Part shown: one piece after another, positions 45,471 to 55,462 of the stretch
How the letters are laid out: every line of letters starts with the position of its first letter
Position numbering within the stretch: the first letter of the stretch is position 1
Origin: Thermogutta terrifontis
Lineage (GTDB): Bacteria; Planctomycetota; Planctomycetia; Pirellulales; Thermoguttaceae
DNA length: 64,000 bases
Direction of reading: 5' to 3'
Assembly: GCF_002277955.1 (NCBI RefSeq)
Contig: NZ_CP018477.1
Location: 3,679,206 to 3,743,205 of the forward strand
Notes under the pieces: model-generated
Database searches by the model: none
What the model saw: the letters and a program-made list of their open reading frames with translations, nothing else
Told to the model about the DNA's origin: nothing
Made by a program: the position numbers and the translations under genes

Positions 45471-48400
45471 GTGAGTTACGCCGAAACAACCTACGAACGA
45501 GTTAATGACTACGTGGCGGTCAAAATCAGCCTTGCCCGTCCCCACGATATCCGAAGCTGGTCTTTTGGCGAAGTGAAAAAGCCGGAGACCATCAACTACA
45601 GGACATACAAGCCGGAACGCGATGGGCTATTCTGCGAGCGCATTTTCGGTCCGGAAAAAGACTGGGAATGTAGCTGCGGTAAATATCGCGGCATGAAATA
45701 TAAGGGCATGGTCTGCGACCGCTGCGGTGTCAAAATCACTCACAGCCGGGTGCGTCGCAAGCGGATGGGGCACATCGAGCTGGCCAGCCCGGTCGTGCAT
45801 ATCTGGTTCTTTAAGGCGCCGCCGAGCCGGCTCGGTACGCTCCTCAACATGAAGGGAACGAGCCTGGAGAAGATCATTTACTACCAGGATTACGTGGTCA
45901 TCGACCCCGGCGATACGCCGCTTCAAAAGTACCAACTGCTGACCGATGAGGAATATCGCCAGGCCCGGGCTGAGTACGGGGAAGGGAGTTTCCACGCGGA
46001 TATGGGGGCGGAGGCGATCCGCAAGCTCTTGATGGACCTGGACCTGGTTCAGTTGTCCCGGGAGTTGCGGGCGGAACTGGCGCAGACCACGTCCAAACAG
46101 AAGCAGAAGGAGTTGATCAACCGGCTCAAACTGGTGGAGGCCATCCGCGACAGCGAAAATCGCCCGGAGTGGATGGTGTTGGATGTCATTCCGGTTATTC
46201 CGCCTGACCTGCGCCCGCTGGTGCTTCTGGAGTCCGGTAACTTCGCCACCAGTGATCTGAACGATCTTTATCGGCGGATTATCAACCGAAATAACCGTCT
46301 GAAAAAGCTGGTGGATCTCAATGCCCCTGAGGTCATCATCAAAAACGAAAAGCGCATGCTCCAGCAGGCGGTGGATGCGCTTTTCGACAACAGCCGGTGC
46401 AAACGACCGGTGCTCGGTTCGAGCAATCGGCCTCTCAAGTCTCTGACCGACATGATCAAGGGTAAGCAGGGGCGTTTCCGGGAAAACCTCCTCGGTAAGC
46501 GTGTGGACTACTCCGCACGGAGCGTGATCGTGGTTGGCCCCACATTGAGGTTGCATCAGTGCGGGTTGCCCAAGCGGATCGCCCTGGAGCTTTATCAGCC
46601 CTTCATCATTCGCCGGCTGCGCGAGTTGCAGCATGCCGATACGATCAAAAGCGCCAAGAAGATGATCGAGCGGCGGGATGAGGAGGTGTGGGATATTCTG
46701 GAAGAAGTCATTCAGAACCATCCGGTGTTACTCAACCGGGCCCCCACCCTCCACCGTATGGGTATCCAGGCTTTTGAGCCGGTGCTCGTGGAAGGGAACG
46801 CGATTAAGCTTCATCCGCTCGTCTGTAAGGGATACAACGCAGACTTCGACGGCGACCAGATGGCGGTGCACCTCCCGCTGTCCGTTGAGGCCATTGTGGA
46901 GGCTCACACCCTGCTGATGTCTTTCCACAACATTTTCAGCCCGGCTCATGGTAAGCCCATCATCAGCCCGTCGCAGGACGTGGTGATGGGATGGTACTAC
47001 CTGACTCTGGATACCATCCCCGATCGCAAGGGCGACGACATGGTGTTCTCCTCGCTGGACGAGGTGGAGCTGGCGTACAGCTTGGGCAAGGTGGATACCC
47101 ATGCCCGTATTCGTGTCCGGCTTCCTCAGGACATGCGGGTCAAAGGACGTTACGACCTGCCGCCAGGATCGATCATTCAGACCACCGTGGGGCGGGTCAT
47201 TTTCAATCGTATCCTGCCCAAGGGAATGGATTTCTATAACGAAGTGATGACCTCGAAGAAGCTGTCAGAGGTCATCTCGGACTGCTACGAGCTTCTGGGC
47301 CGACCCGCCACGATCGACCTGCTCGACACGATGAACCGGCAGGGATTCTACTGGGCAACCCGCAGCGGCTTGAGCTTTGCGACCGACGACCTCCTCATGC
47401 CACCCAACAAGAAGAAAGTGATTGAGGAGGCGGAAAAGGAAGTCATCAAGGCCGATAAGGGTTACCAGCTCGGCGCGATGACGGAGAACGAAAGAAAGAA
47501 TAAGATTCTGGACGCCTGGACGGTGGCCCGGGAAACAATCACACGCGAACTGGAAAAGCTGCTGGAGAGCGACCGGCGCTACCCGGGCTACGTGAATCCG
47601 ATCTACCTGATGGCCAAGTCGGGTGCCCGGGGAAATATCGAGCAGGTCCGTCAGCTTGCAGGGATGCGGGGTTTGATGACCAAGCCGTCCGGGGAAATTA
47701 TCGAAACGCCCATTAAGGCGAATTTCCGCGAAGGGCTGTCGGTATTCGAGTATTTCAGCTCGACCCACGGTGCCCGAAAAGGTTTGGCAGACACGGCCCT
47801 CAAGACGGCGGATGCGGGTTATCTGACCCGTAAGCTCGCGGATGTCGCGCAGAATGTCGTGGTGACGATGTACGACTGCGGCACGACTCAGGGCGTCACC
47901 AAGAGCGTGATCCACCGCGGTGAAAAGGTCGAAAAAGGGCTTGCGGAATCAATTAAAGGCCGTGTCAGCCGTCACAATATTGTCAACCCGATCACCGACG
48001 AGGTGATTGTCCGTGAAAACGAGCTCATCACCTCCGAGATTGCCCGCAAAATCGAGGAACTGGGGTTGACAAAGATCCAGGTCCGCAGCCCCATGACGTG
48101 CGAAGCACCGCTGGGCGTCTGCGCCCTGTGCTACGGCATGGACCTCTCCACAGGCCGGTTGGTGGAAGAGGGGCTCGCGGTCGGGATCATCGCGGCGCAA
48201 AGCATCGGCGAGCCGGGGACGCAGCTCACGATGCGGACGTTCCACATCGGTGGGACGGCGGCCCGCGCCCTGGAGGAAGACTCCGTCAAAGCCACCCGCG
48301 AAGGATATGTCCGTCTGGTTCGGGTCAACGTTGTGACCAACCCGGAGGGCATGGACGTCATCGTCTCGCCCAGTGGGCAGGTCATCATCGAGGATGAAAA

Positions 48401-49877
48401 ACACCGGGAACTGGAAAAGTTCGATGTGCCAAAGGGCGCATTCCTCCTGGTGAAAGAAGGCGAAAAGGTTACGCCGGGCCAAATAATCTGTCGCTGGGAA
48501 CGGCACAGCATTCCGGTGATCGCCGAGCGTGGTGGCCGGGTTCGGTTTGAAGACCTCATCGAGAACGAGACCCTCCGCATTGAGCACGATCCGACGACGG
48601 GCGCGGAACGTCTCTTCGTTCTGGAGTACCGCGGTGATTACCAGCCTCAGATCGTGATCGAAGATCCGGAAACCGGCAAGATTGTTGAATATCAGTACTT
48701 GCCGGAAAAGGCGCAGATCCTTGTGCGAGAAGGGGATATCGTTCAGCCGGGTACGTTGCTAGCGAAGCAACCCCGCGACGTCATCCGTACCCAGGACATC
48801 ACCGGTGGTCTGCCCCGCGTGACGGAGATCTTTGAGGCCCGCCGGCCGAAAGATCCGGCCGTCATTGCCGAAATCAGTGGGTATGTGGAAATCCTTGGAG
48901 AAAAGCGAAAAGGCGGACGGCGCACCATCGTCATCCGCAGCGAGAGTGGAATCGAGCGTGAGCACCTGGTGGGGCCTGGAAAGCACCTTCGCGTCCACAC
49001 CGGTGACTATGTGCAGGCGGGTTACAGCCTGGTGGAAGGTCCCCTCGATCCTCACGAGATCCTGCGAATCTCCGGCGAGGAAGAACTGCAGCGTTACCTC
49101 GTGCAAGAGATTCAGAGCGTCTACCGCCAGCAACAGGTGGACATCAACGACAAACACATCGAAATCATCGTCGCTCAGATGCTCCGCAAGGTGAAAGTCA
49201 TGGAAGGTGGTGACACCGGGTTGCTGGAGGGAACGCTGATCGACAAGTTCGAATTTCGGCGTCGTAACGCGGAACTCGCCAAGTGCGTGAAGATCGTCGA
49301 TCCCGGCGATACGAATTATCACGAGGGTGAAATCGTACCGCGCGAGGTGTTCGAACAGCAAAACGCGCAGGTGGAGAGCCGGGGTGGCCGGCCCGCCAAG
49401 GCCGTGGCGCCCACGCTTGCGCGGGCCTCAGTCCAGTTGCTCGGTATCACCCGCGCCGCGGTGCAAAGTGATAGCTTCATTTCGGCGGCAAGCTTCCAGG
49501 AAACGACGCGGGTGCTCACCGAGGCGGCGCTTGCCAGTAAAGTTGACCGGCTTGTCGGGCTGAAGGAGAACGTCATTCTGGGCCGTTTGATCCCGGCTGG
49601 CACGGGCTTCCGGAAGTATCAGGAGGCTGAAGTGCGTCTGCGGCCGGAGGCCCTCGAGAAGCTGGCTGCCCGTGCCACGACACCGAGCACCCACCGGTAT
49701 GCACTCCTGGAGGATATTCCACCGGCAGGCTCTCAACCGGTGGAGTCTGCGACGCAGGGCAATGGCGGAATGCAGGACAATCGGGTGCAGATCTCGTCCT
49801 CCAGCGAGAATGCCTCCGGACAGGGTGACGCCGTTTCGCAGTCACCAACAGGCCAGGGCGATGCACCCGCCAACTGA
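45471..49877 (+). CDS. rpoC: RNA polymerase beta' subunit
   Basis: 1468 residues. GTG start at 45471 with AAGGAG 8 bases before it. N-terminal zinc ribbon [21 protein letters not shown], clamp and [24 protein letters not shown]. The catalytic magnesium loop is [13 protein letters not shown]. Bridge-helix/trigger-loop region with [20 protein letters not shown], preceded by the second zinc site [16 protein letters not shown] Ser/Gln/Asn-rich tail of about 55 residues ends the protein. Last gene of the block. Confidence 0.99.
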   Translation: MSYAETTYERVNDYVAVKISLARPHDIRSWSFGEVKKPETINYRTYKPERDGLFCERIFGPEKDWECSCGKYRGMKYKGMVCDRCGVKITHSRVRRKRMGHIELASPVVHIWFFKAPPSRLGTLLNMKGTSLEKIIYYQDYVVIDPGDTPLQKYQLLTDEEYRQARAEYGEGSFHADMGAEAIRKLLMDLDLVQLSRELRAELAQTTSKQKQKELINRLKLVEAIRDSENRPEWMVLDVIPVIPPDLRPLVLLESGNFATSDLNDLYRRIINRNNRLKKLVDLNAPEVIIKNEKRMLQQAVDALFDNSRCKRPVLGSSNRPLKSLTDMIKGKQGRFRENLLGKRVDYSARSVIVVGPTLRLHQCGLPKRIALELYQPFIIRRLRELQHADTIKSAKKMIERRDEEVWDILEEVIQNHPVLLNRAPTLHRMGIQAFEPVLVEGNAIKLHPLVCKGYNADFDGDQMAVHLPLSVEAIVEAHTLLMSFHNIFSPAHGKPIISPSQDVVMGWYYLTLDTIPDRKGDDMVFSSLDEVELAYSLGKVDTHARIRVRLPQDMRVKGRYDLPPGSIIQTTVGRVIFNRILPKGMDFYNEVMTSKKLSEVISDCYELLGRPATIDLLDTMNRQGFYWATRSGLSFATDDLLMPPNKKKVIEEAEKEVIKADKGYQLGAMTENERKNKILDAWTVARETITRELEKLLESDRRYPGYVNPIYLMAKSGARGNIEQVRQLAGMRGLMTKPSGEIIETPIKANFREGLSVFEYFSSTHGARKGLADTALKTADAGYLTRKLADVAQNVVVTMYDCGTTQGVTKSVIHRGEKVEKGLAESIKGRVSRHNIVNPITDEVIVRENELITSEIARKIEELGLTKIQVRSPMTCEAPLGVCALCYGMDLSTGRLVEEGLAVGIIAAQSIGEPGTQLTMRTFHIGGTAARALEEDSVKATREGYVRLVRVNVVTNPEGMDVIVSPSGQVIIEDEKHRELEKFDVPKGAFLLVKEGEKVTPGQIICRWERHSIPVIAERGGRVRFEDLIENETLRIEHDPTTGAERLFVLEYRGDYQPQIVIEDPETGKIVEYQYLPEKAQILVREGDIVQPGTLLAKQPRDVIRTQDITGGLPRVTEIFEARRPKDPAVIAEISGYVEILGEKRKGGRRTIVIRSESGIEREHLVGPGKHLRVHTGDYVQAGYSLVEGPLDPHEILRISGEEELQRYLVQEIQSVYRQQQVDINDKHIEIIVAQMLRKVKVMEGGDTGLLEGTLIDKFEFRRRNAELAKCVKIVDPGDTNYHEGEIVPREVFEQQNAQVESRGGRPAKAVAPTLARASVQLLGITRAAVQSDSFISAASFQETTRVLTEAALASKVDRLVGLKENVILGRLIPAGTGFRKYQEAEVRLRPEALEKLAARATTPSTHRYALLEDIPPAGSQPVESATQGNGGMQDNRVQISSSSENASGQGDAVSQSPTGQGDAPAN

Positions 49878-49910
49878 GTGAAACGGATTCCTTTGCCGCA
49901 TGAGATCGAG

Positions 49911-49943
49911 GCCCGTGCTCAATTCCGAGCACGGGCTTTTGTT
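49911..49943 (+). terminator. Rho-independent terminator of rpoBC block
   Basis: 10-bp perfect stem, GCCCGTGCTC (49911-49920) / GAGCACGGGC (49927-49936), loop AATTCC, then TTTTGTT. 34 bases after rpoC. Confidence 0.9.
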
Positions 49944-50081
49944 CGTACTACCCCGTGTTCCGCCTTAAGGGCATTATCGTGTGCCCGAATGACTTTCTCG
50001 GTCTCTCGACACACCGTGCGAAAAGCCTTAGAGGGCCAATCCGCGGAACGACCGACACGCTAATTGGGGCTTTTCCTTCAA

Positions 50082-50825
50082 TCACTCACCGAGGCTGTTT
50101 GTGCCGACGTGACTCCGGACGTGCTTCAGAAGGACATCCACGACCTGGTCCACAGATAGGCCGTCAGTCTGGATTTCAATGGCATCGGGAGCTTTTTTGA
50201 GAGCACCGAAAGGACGCCGCGAATCCTGCTCATCCCGTTGCAGGAGTTCTTCCAAAACTTTCTCGTAAGCAATGTCAATTCCTTTCTCTTTGAAATCCCG
50301 CCAGCGCCGCCGGGCCCGTTCCTCCGGCGATGCAACGAGAAAAAACTTGACACGTGCATCCGGAAAAACGAGTGTCCCTTGATCACGGCCTTCGGTGACG
50401 AGGGACTCACGAGCAGCAATGGCCCGCTGCTGAGCGATGAGAAACTCGCGAACGAGCGGAACGTCAGCCGCGCGAGCGGTTTCTCGAGTGATCTCGGGCG
50501 AACGGATCAAATCCGACACATCTTCCCCATTGAGAAAGATGCGATCCTGTTCTACGTGAAGTTCAAGGGATTGGAGCAAACGACGGACTTGCTCATTATC
50601 ATGCCAGTTCACGCCCTGTCGGTGACCGGCCAGCGCCACTGCCCTGTACATGGCGCCGGTGTCCAGGTAGCGGATACCAAGCCTTTCGGCCAGCTTTTTG
50701 GCCACCGTACTCTTTCCCGCGCCAGCCGGGCCGTCAATGGTGACCACAAGCGGTCCCGATAGTTCATGGGTGCCACTGCCAGAGTGAGAAGGTGACGGTT
50801 CCATGTCTACTTGCTCTCTTGTCAT
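50082..50825 (-). CDS. cmk: Cytidylate kinase
   Basis: 247 residues. P-loop DGPAGAGKSTVAKKLAERLGIRYLDTGAMYRAVAL, the cytidylate kinase signature, and RDQGTLVFPDARVKFFLVASPEERARRRWRD, the lid region. Phosphorylates CMP and dCMP. The ATG at 50825 overlaps the stop of the upstream gene (ATGA), which implies translational coupling. The conserved core begins about residue 24, so an ATG at 50804 is possible. Confidence 0.95.
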   Translation of the reverse strand: MTREQVDMEPSPSHSGSGTHELSGPLVVTIDGPAGAGKSTVAKKLAERLGIRYLDTGAMYRAVALAGHRQGVNWHDNEQVRRLLQSLELHVEQDRIFLNGEDVSDLIRSPEITRETARAADVPLVREFLIAQQRAIAARESLVTEGRDQGTLVFPDARVKFFLVASPEERARRRWRDFKEKGIDIAYEKVLEELLQRDEQDSRRPFGALKKAPDAIEIQTDGLSVDQVVDVLLKHVRSHVGTNSLGE

Positions 50826-53743
50826 CCCATCACGTTGTCCCGGTTTTGCGAACCCGCCTGTTCACCGCGACCCGTCTGAAACCGCAACTCGATCTCCACA
50901 GTCTGGAAGCGTCCTATTTGAATACGGGCCGAATCGCCGTCCAATGCCAGCGGCTCGATCACTTCCCCCGAACCGTCAATACGGTGAGCAGCCGACAAAG
51001 AGCGGCAGGTCTGAATGGTCACAGGACCGGCACGTCCTTCTGTTTCGGTCAACGCAAGTCGCAGACCGGCCAGGTGGTGACTTTCAACAACGGGCTGGAG
51101 CGAAGACACCACGACATTCCGCACATCCAACGTGAGAAACCAAGCCGACTGCGGGCTACACGGCGGCGTCGCCTGACATAACAGGATCGGTGGTTGCAAA
51201 AGTTGGAGCGCGGCATGCAGAGGATAACGGATGTCCACGCCGACTCCCAGCGTGAAATCCCTTGCTTCCTCTCCTCGCACAATTAAAAGCGTGTCGAGCT
51301 TTCGCGGGCCGACCATCCGGTGGTAGGGCAGTCCGGGGCAAAGGAGCGTGAGCGTGTGATGACTCCCCGCCACCTGATTGAAATAGAGGCTTTCAAACCG
51401 CTCACGCTCTGTTTCGGTTCGGCACCATCCGAGTGAGCGTGAAAGCGTGGCCGTTTCGTCATTCCAGGCAAAGCGGCAGGCGTAGTAAGAGGCCCAGGGG
51501 TTCGAATCCGGAATTCGCCGCGGTTCGAGCTGAATCCGGATTCGAAAGAACGGTAAATGGACCGGGGCACTAACTATCTGGCTGAACCGGGCAATGGTTT
51601 CCCCCTGTCGATCGACCAGACGACCCTCACTTTGGATGGCCGGTTCTTCCGGGGATAGCGTCACGTGACGGATGCTCTCGGCGATCATGCGCGAATATTC
51701 GGCTTCCGGATCCTGCGTGTCCTCGTCAAGGATCGACGCTCCCAGCCGCATGCCCAGTCGCTGGGCAAGAAGATTGCGTCCGTAGGGAAGGGGGTAAATG
51801 CCCTGGATGCCGCCGGTCAGCTTATCCACCACCAGACGGGCTGTTTCGTTCTCAATGGCCCACTCTTCTTCCGGAGCTTTTTCGCTCGCTTTCCCGAACA
51901 AGCGACTCCACCAGGATTCACGCCGTTGTGATTGCCTGGCTACCTCAGATCCGGCCGCACTGGAGGCCCAGGCGTAACCATAGGATGGCACCACGCAGGT
52001 CGCCGGCTTGACCTGCTGGTCGGGCGAATTGTTTTCTCGTTTCTCGGCGGTTTGTGGGCGGACATATCCCCGAGCCGAAACGCAAGAGAGATTAAGCCAG
52101 AGCACCCCAGTTTCTGTGGATGCAGCCGGCGATCGCGGCAGAAGCGAGGTCAAGGAGTCACACGCGCTGCGCATCAGCGTGTCGAAGCGATCAGGCCATT
52201 GTGGATCGAAAGTTGATTCCCTCTCGTTGATCACAGCATCCGCGTTTCTCCACGCGAGTTCGGCAACCTCGCAAAGTTTTTGAGAAAGTTCGTCCCACAG
52301 ACCGGTAATCAGACCGCGAATGACGGCCAGCGCAACCAGCGCGTCTGCCTCCGCACATCGACGGACATAATGAGTCCATTTGGAAATCGGCCAGGAGGAC
52401 GACGCCGCCACATCCTGGGCGAGGTACGCGGGCCGATATTCATCCGCCTTGTGAAAAACACGGGCACCGACGTATTGAGTGTTGCGGAAGTATTCCGTAA
52501 TGGGTGTAAAACGGCCCAGCACTGGAGAATACTGGGCGACGCGCTTCAGCACGGAATACCATGGCGAAACCTGGCACGGCCAGTGTGCGAAGATAAGGGC
52601 CGCCGCATGGTCCAGATCGAGCATCCGCCCGATCGTTTCGCCCAATTTCAAGAACGTTGCAGGACGCGAGGCGTCTACCGGTACCCGTCCCACGCTGTCG
52701 ATATCGCTCTCATCAATTCCTTCCCATCGTAACTTGCTCTGATTCCCCACCGGGAACTTGCCGTCGTCCAGGGCGAAGTGAAAAGCGCCTTCAAAACGAA
52801 AGTGGGAAAGAATTCCCGGCAACAGGGCCGTCAGGCCGAATCGGCGTTTGCCATAGATGGGTGGACGTGTTCCCAGGATTTCATTCCACGTGTTCAGACC
52901 CTGGCGGAAAGATCGCAGCAGAGCCGGTTGGGGAAGGATCGCACTGAGGGATTCATCTTCTTCTCCTCCCAGTGTCACGACATGTCCCTCGGCAAGAACC
53001 GACTTGAGTACTGCCAGCGACTCCGGCTCGCGCTCGGCCATGGATTTGAGCAGATGGCCGGTTGTGAGCAGATTAACGCGGTCAAAGCTTTCTAGTTCCC
53101 GGCGCAGCCCGGCGCCAAGCGTCGTTTCCGCTGTCAAAGTGAGGTCGATGAGATACGCCTGAACCGGATAAAAATACTCGCGCGATTCGGTGAGCAGATC
53201 GAATCCCCGTTGAAGCTGTTGGCGAGCCTCATCCGCCTTGCCTACCAGGGCCGCGGCTGCCGCTTTGAGGACACTTTCCCGGAAACGGATTTCGTCGAGA
53301 TTGCTCATGTAGCGGAGCTGACGCGTCATGAGCTCCACCTGAAGATAGGCAAAACCCAGGGCGACGAAGTCTTCCACAATATCCTTTGGAACGCCCTCCA
53401 AAAGTCCTGGCGCTGCCTGTTCGATAGCTCGCCACAGGCCGGGCAGATTCTTAAACCGCCGGATCACAGTGACCTGGTCCGCGGGCAGGTCGGCCAACCA
53501 CGTGCTGGGAAGATTCTTTTCCGAACATTCGGGAATCACGATGAGAGCCTGATCAGGTGCCAGTGGCGGGTCATAGGCCCTTTCCCAGCGCGGCAGCATC
53601 TGCGTTCGATGCAGCAGCCCGGGATGGAACAGGCCACACCATCCCGCCAGAATCTCCTCTGATTCGTCGTCATTTCTGCTGAGCTGAAAATCTTCAAGAC
53701 TGTAGCACGGCAAAAGGATGATGGTTTGTTCGATGTTCGGCAT
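50822..53743 (-). CDS. Large GH38-like protein, function unknown
   Basis: 973 residues from the ATG at 53743 (MPNIEQTIILLPCYSLEDF). No signal peptide. The first ~450 residues look like a diverged alpha-mannosidase-type (GH38/GH57) barrel with its following helices: VVTLGGEEDESLSAILPQPALLRSFRQGL, FHFALDDGKFPVGNQSKLRWEG, and LKLGETIGRMLDLDHAA. The last ~300 resemble the beta domains of GH38 enzymes (ASYYACRFAWNDETATLSRSLG; GRLVDRQGETIARF). I could not point to the catalytic Asp pair, so activity is uncertain. Translationally coupled to cmk. Confidence 0.55.
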   Translation of the reverse strand: MPNIEQTIILLPCYSLEDFQLSRNDDESEEILAGWCGLFHPGLLHRTQMLPRWERAYDPPLAPDQALIVIPECSEKNLPSTWLADLPADQVTVIRRFKNLPGLWRAIEQAAPGLLEGVPKDIVEDFVALGFAYLQVELMTRQLRYMSNLDEIRFRESVLKAAAAALVGKADEARQQLQRGFDLLTESREYFYPVQAYLIDLTLTAETTLGAGLRRELESFDRVNLLTTGHLLKSMAEREPESLAVLKSVLAEGHVVTLGGEEDESLSAILPQPALLRSFRQGLNTWNEILGTRPPIYGKRRFGLTALLPGILSHFRFEGAFHFALDDGKFPVGNQSKLRWEGIDESDIDSVGRVPVDASRPATFLKLGETIGRMLDLDHAAALIFAHWPCQVSPWYSVLKRVAQYSPVLGRFTPITEYFRNTQYVGARVFHKADEYRPAYLAQDVAASSSWPISKWTHYVRRCAEADALVALAVIRGLITGLWDELSQKLCEVAELAWRNADAVINERESTFDPQWPDRFDTLMRSACDSLTSLLPRSPAASTETGVLWLNLSCVSARGYVRPQTAEKRENNSPDQQVKPATCVVPSYGYAWASSAAGSEVARQSQRRESWWSRLFGKASEKAPEEEWAIENETARLVVDKLTGGIQGIYPLPYGRNLLAQRLGMRLGASILDEDTQDPEAEYSRMIAESIRHVTLSPEEPAIQSEGRLVDRQGETIARFSQIVSAPVHLPFFRIRIQLEPRRIPDSNPWASYYACRFAWNDETATLSRSLGWCRTETERERFESLYFNQVAGSHHTLTLLCPGLPYHRMVGPRKLDTLLIVRGEEARDFTLGVGVDIRYPLHAALQLLQPPILLCQATPPCSPQSAWFLTLDVRNVVVSSLQPVVESHHLAGLRLALTETEGRAGPVTIQTCRSLSAAHRIDGSGEVIEPLALDGDSARIQIGRFQTVEIELRFQTGRGEQAGSQNRDNVMG

Positions 53744-54048
53744 GATTCTTCTGCCACACGGTGAAGGGCAACGATCACCTGCTGGGAAGGACAGAATATC
53801 TCCAATATACACAAATCAGGCGGGCGGCGTTGACCGGCTGGCGGATGCACGAGGGCAATTGTCCGCACGCGGGTCCACGACATCCCAGACGCATTGTCTG
53901 CGTCGGTGATGCGTGATGCGTATGTCGGAGGGCATGTGCTGGCTGGGGAACGTTGATAAGAAAACGTTCCGATCCCACCGGGAAATGGCGGACCTGAACT
54001 GTGGCCAGGGAGGCACTCAACGATTGCGTCCAAAATACGGTAGTCCGG
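53744..54048. other. Spacer between topoisomerase VI A-like and GH38-like genes
   Basis: 305 bases, both neighbours on the minus strand; no gene or terminator seen. A GATGCGTGATGCGTATG near-repeat lies at 53908-53924. Confidence 0.35.
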
Positions 54049-55206
54049 TCAATCCAGCCAGTCGCCGTCTCGCAATCGTTGTGGGGCATACACCTCGGTG
54101 ACGTAGCTGATGTCCTTGGAAATGAGGGCTTCAACCTCGAGCTTGAAGCCGTTGTCGAGAAGCTTTTTGATCTCGTCCTGCCAGGCCTTCTTATGCTTGA
54201 ACCAGGGATATTCCATGATTTGTTTGGCTCGTTTGCGGTCCGCTTCGGTGAGGGCAATCGTGACAGACTCTGAAAGGCCGCAGCGTTCGAAATCAAAGGA
54301 TCGCAGTCCAAGGAATCGGGCTTCTGGAATGGCCATTCGCTGCGATTCATAGGCCAGATTGATCGACCCCTGCTTGATCACGCTGTAGATGTAATATCCC
54401 CATGGGTCATTATCCAGAAGGCAGTAGATTGGCAGCCCCAGCTCGTAATGCAGGCGGTGCAGCAACCGCCGCACACCACGGGGTGGCTGCCCCATGCCGT
54501 GTGTAAGAATGCATTTGTGTTTTTTCCAGAATTTGTCCTCGTTGAAGCGCCGCCAAACGGTATCTTTTTCTACGTGGAGGACAAACTTTGCATCGCATTT
54601 GACGAACTGGATAACGTTGGGTTCCACAATCGAGGGAATCGCATAGCCACCCGAACCCATGCGGGTGCAGTCGATCTCATCCCCGCTGTCCACGATGGTG
54701 ATTTCTCCCACCATCGCCCCCCGGTTCGTGGCGTACACATGGAGTTCCTCACGAAGGGCGTTCAGGGTGACTTCGACATCTTCAATAATCGGGTCGCATT
54801 CCTCTTGTGTGGCGAACGTTTCCTCCTTGGTCCCTTCGATGGTGTGCTTGAGGAGGTAGAACAATCCACGGATGCTGGTCGTCTTCCCCTGCTCGATCAA
54901 TCGCTTGCAACCGCTGGCCACGAGCATTGTCTGCATATAACTTTTGGCCTGGGCAAGGTTGAAAAGATGACGACGGTTCTTGGCCTTGCCCATCTCAATG
55001 AATCGTTTCTTCTTGTTGAAATAGACGTTGGAAAGTGTCCGCGCGGGGATGTCGATATAGGGGTCTTTGCGGGCCTTCGCGGCCTGGATGACATGGTCCG
55101 CAAGGGCCTGGATCCGTTCCAGCGTCCGTTGGTCTCGTTCGTCCAAGGCCACTGCCGTGGTGGTAACCTGTTCTTCCTGGTTAGCCTTTCTCTTTTTTTT
55201 CGCCAT
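54049..55206 (-). CDS. DNA topoisomerase VI subunit A / Spo11-like protein
   Basis: 385 residues from the ATG at 55206 (GGTGAG just upstream; a GTG at 55215 adds 3). Winged-helix catalytic part: TTSIRGLFYLLKHTI, where Y117 matches the active-site Tyr that bonds to DNA; the residue before it is Phe, usually Tyr. Then the family block EETFATQEECDPIIEDVEVTL. The Toprim domain has E213 in HVEKDTVWRRF and D265-x-D267 in LLDNDPWGYYIYSVIKQG. All metal and catalytic residues are kept. The A subunit cuts DNA; the ATPase B subunit is normally encoded beside it but is not here. Confidence 0.9.
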   Translation of the reverse strand: MAKKKRKANQEEQVTTTAVALDERDQRTLERIQALADHVIQAAKARKDPYIDIPARTLSNVYFNKKKRFIEMGKAKNRRHLFNLAQAKSYMQTMLVASGCKRLIEQGKTTSIRGLFYLLKHTIEGTKEETFATQEECDPIIEDVEVTLNALREELHVYATNRGAMVGEITIVDSGDEIDCTRMGSGGYAIPSIVEPNVIQFVKCDAKFVLHVEKDTVWRRFNEDKFWKKHKCILTHGMGQPPRGVRRLLHRLHYELGLPIYCLLDNDPWGYYIYSVIKQGSINLAYESQRMAIPEARFLGLRSFDFERCGLSESVTIALTEADRKRAKQIMEYPWFKHKKAWQDEIKKLLDNGFKLEVEALISKDISYVTEVYAPQRLRDGDWLD

Positions 55207-55462
55207 GGGACTCACCGTTTATGTCAGGGATCGCCGATCTCACATTTCACGGTCCGTCAATTCTTTTAATGTACGGGCGAAAAAAGAGCCGGAAAAGGCC
55301 GACTTTTCGCCACCCTTTCCGGCTTAAGACTGGTGAACGAAATGTTGTTCCTCTCAAAGAGCTAAATACCGCCATTCAACCAGCGGCAGCGCAGACAATC
55401 GTTGTGGGTCCTCGAGCGGCGGCCGCAACGAGGACGAACTCAGGCGCCGATATCGGAATTGG

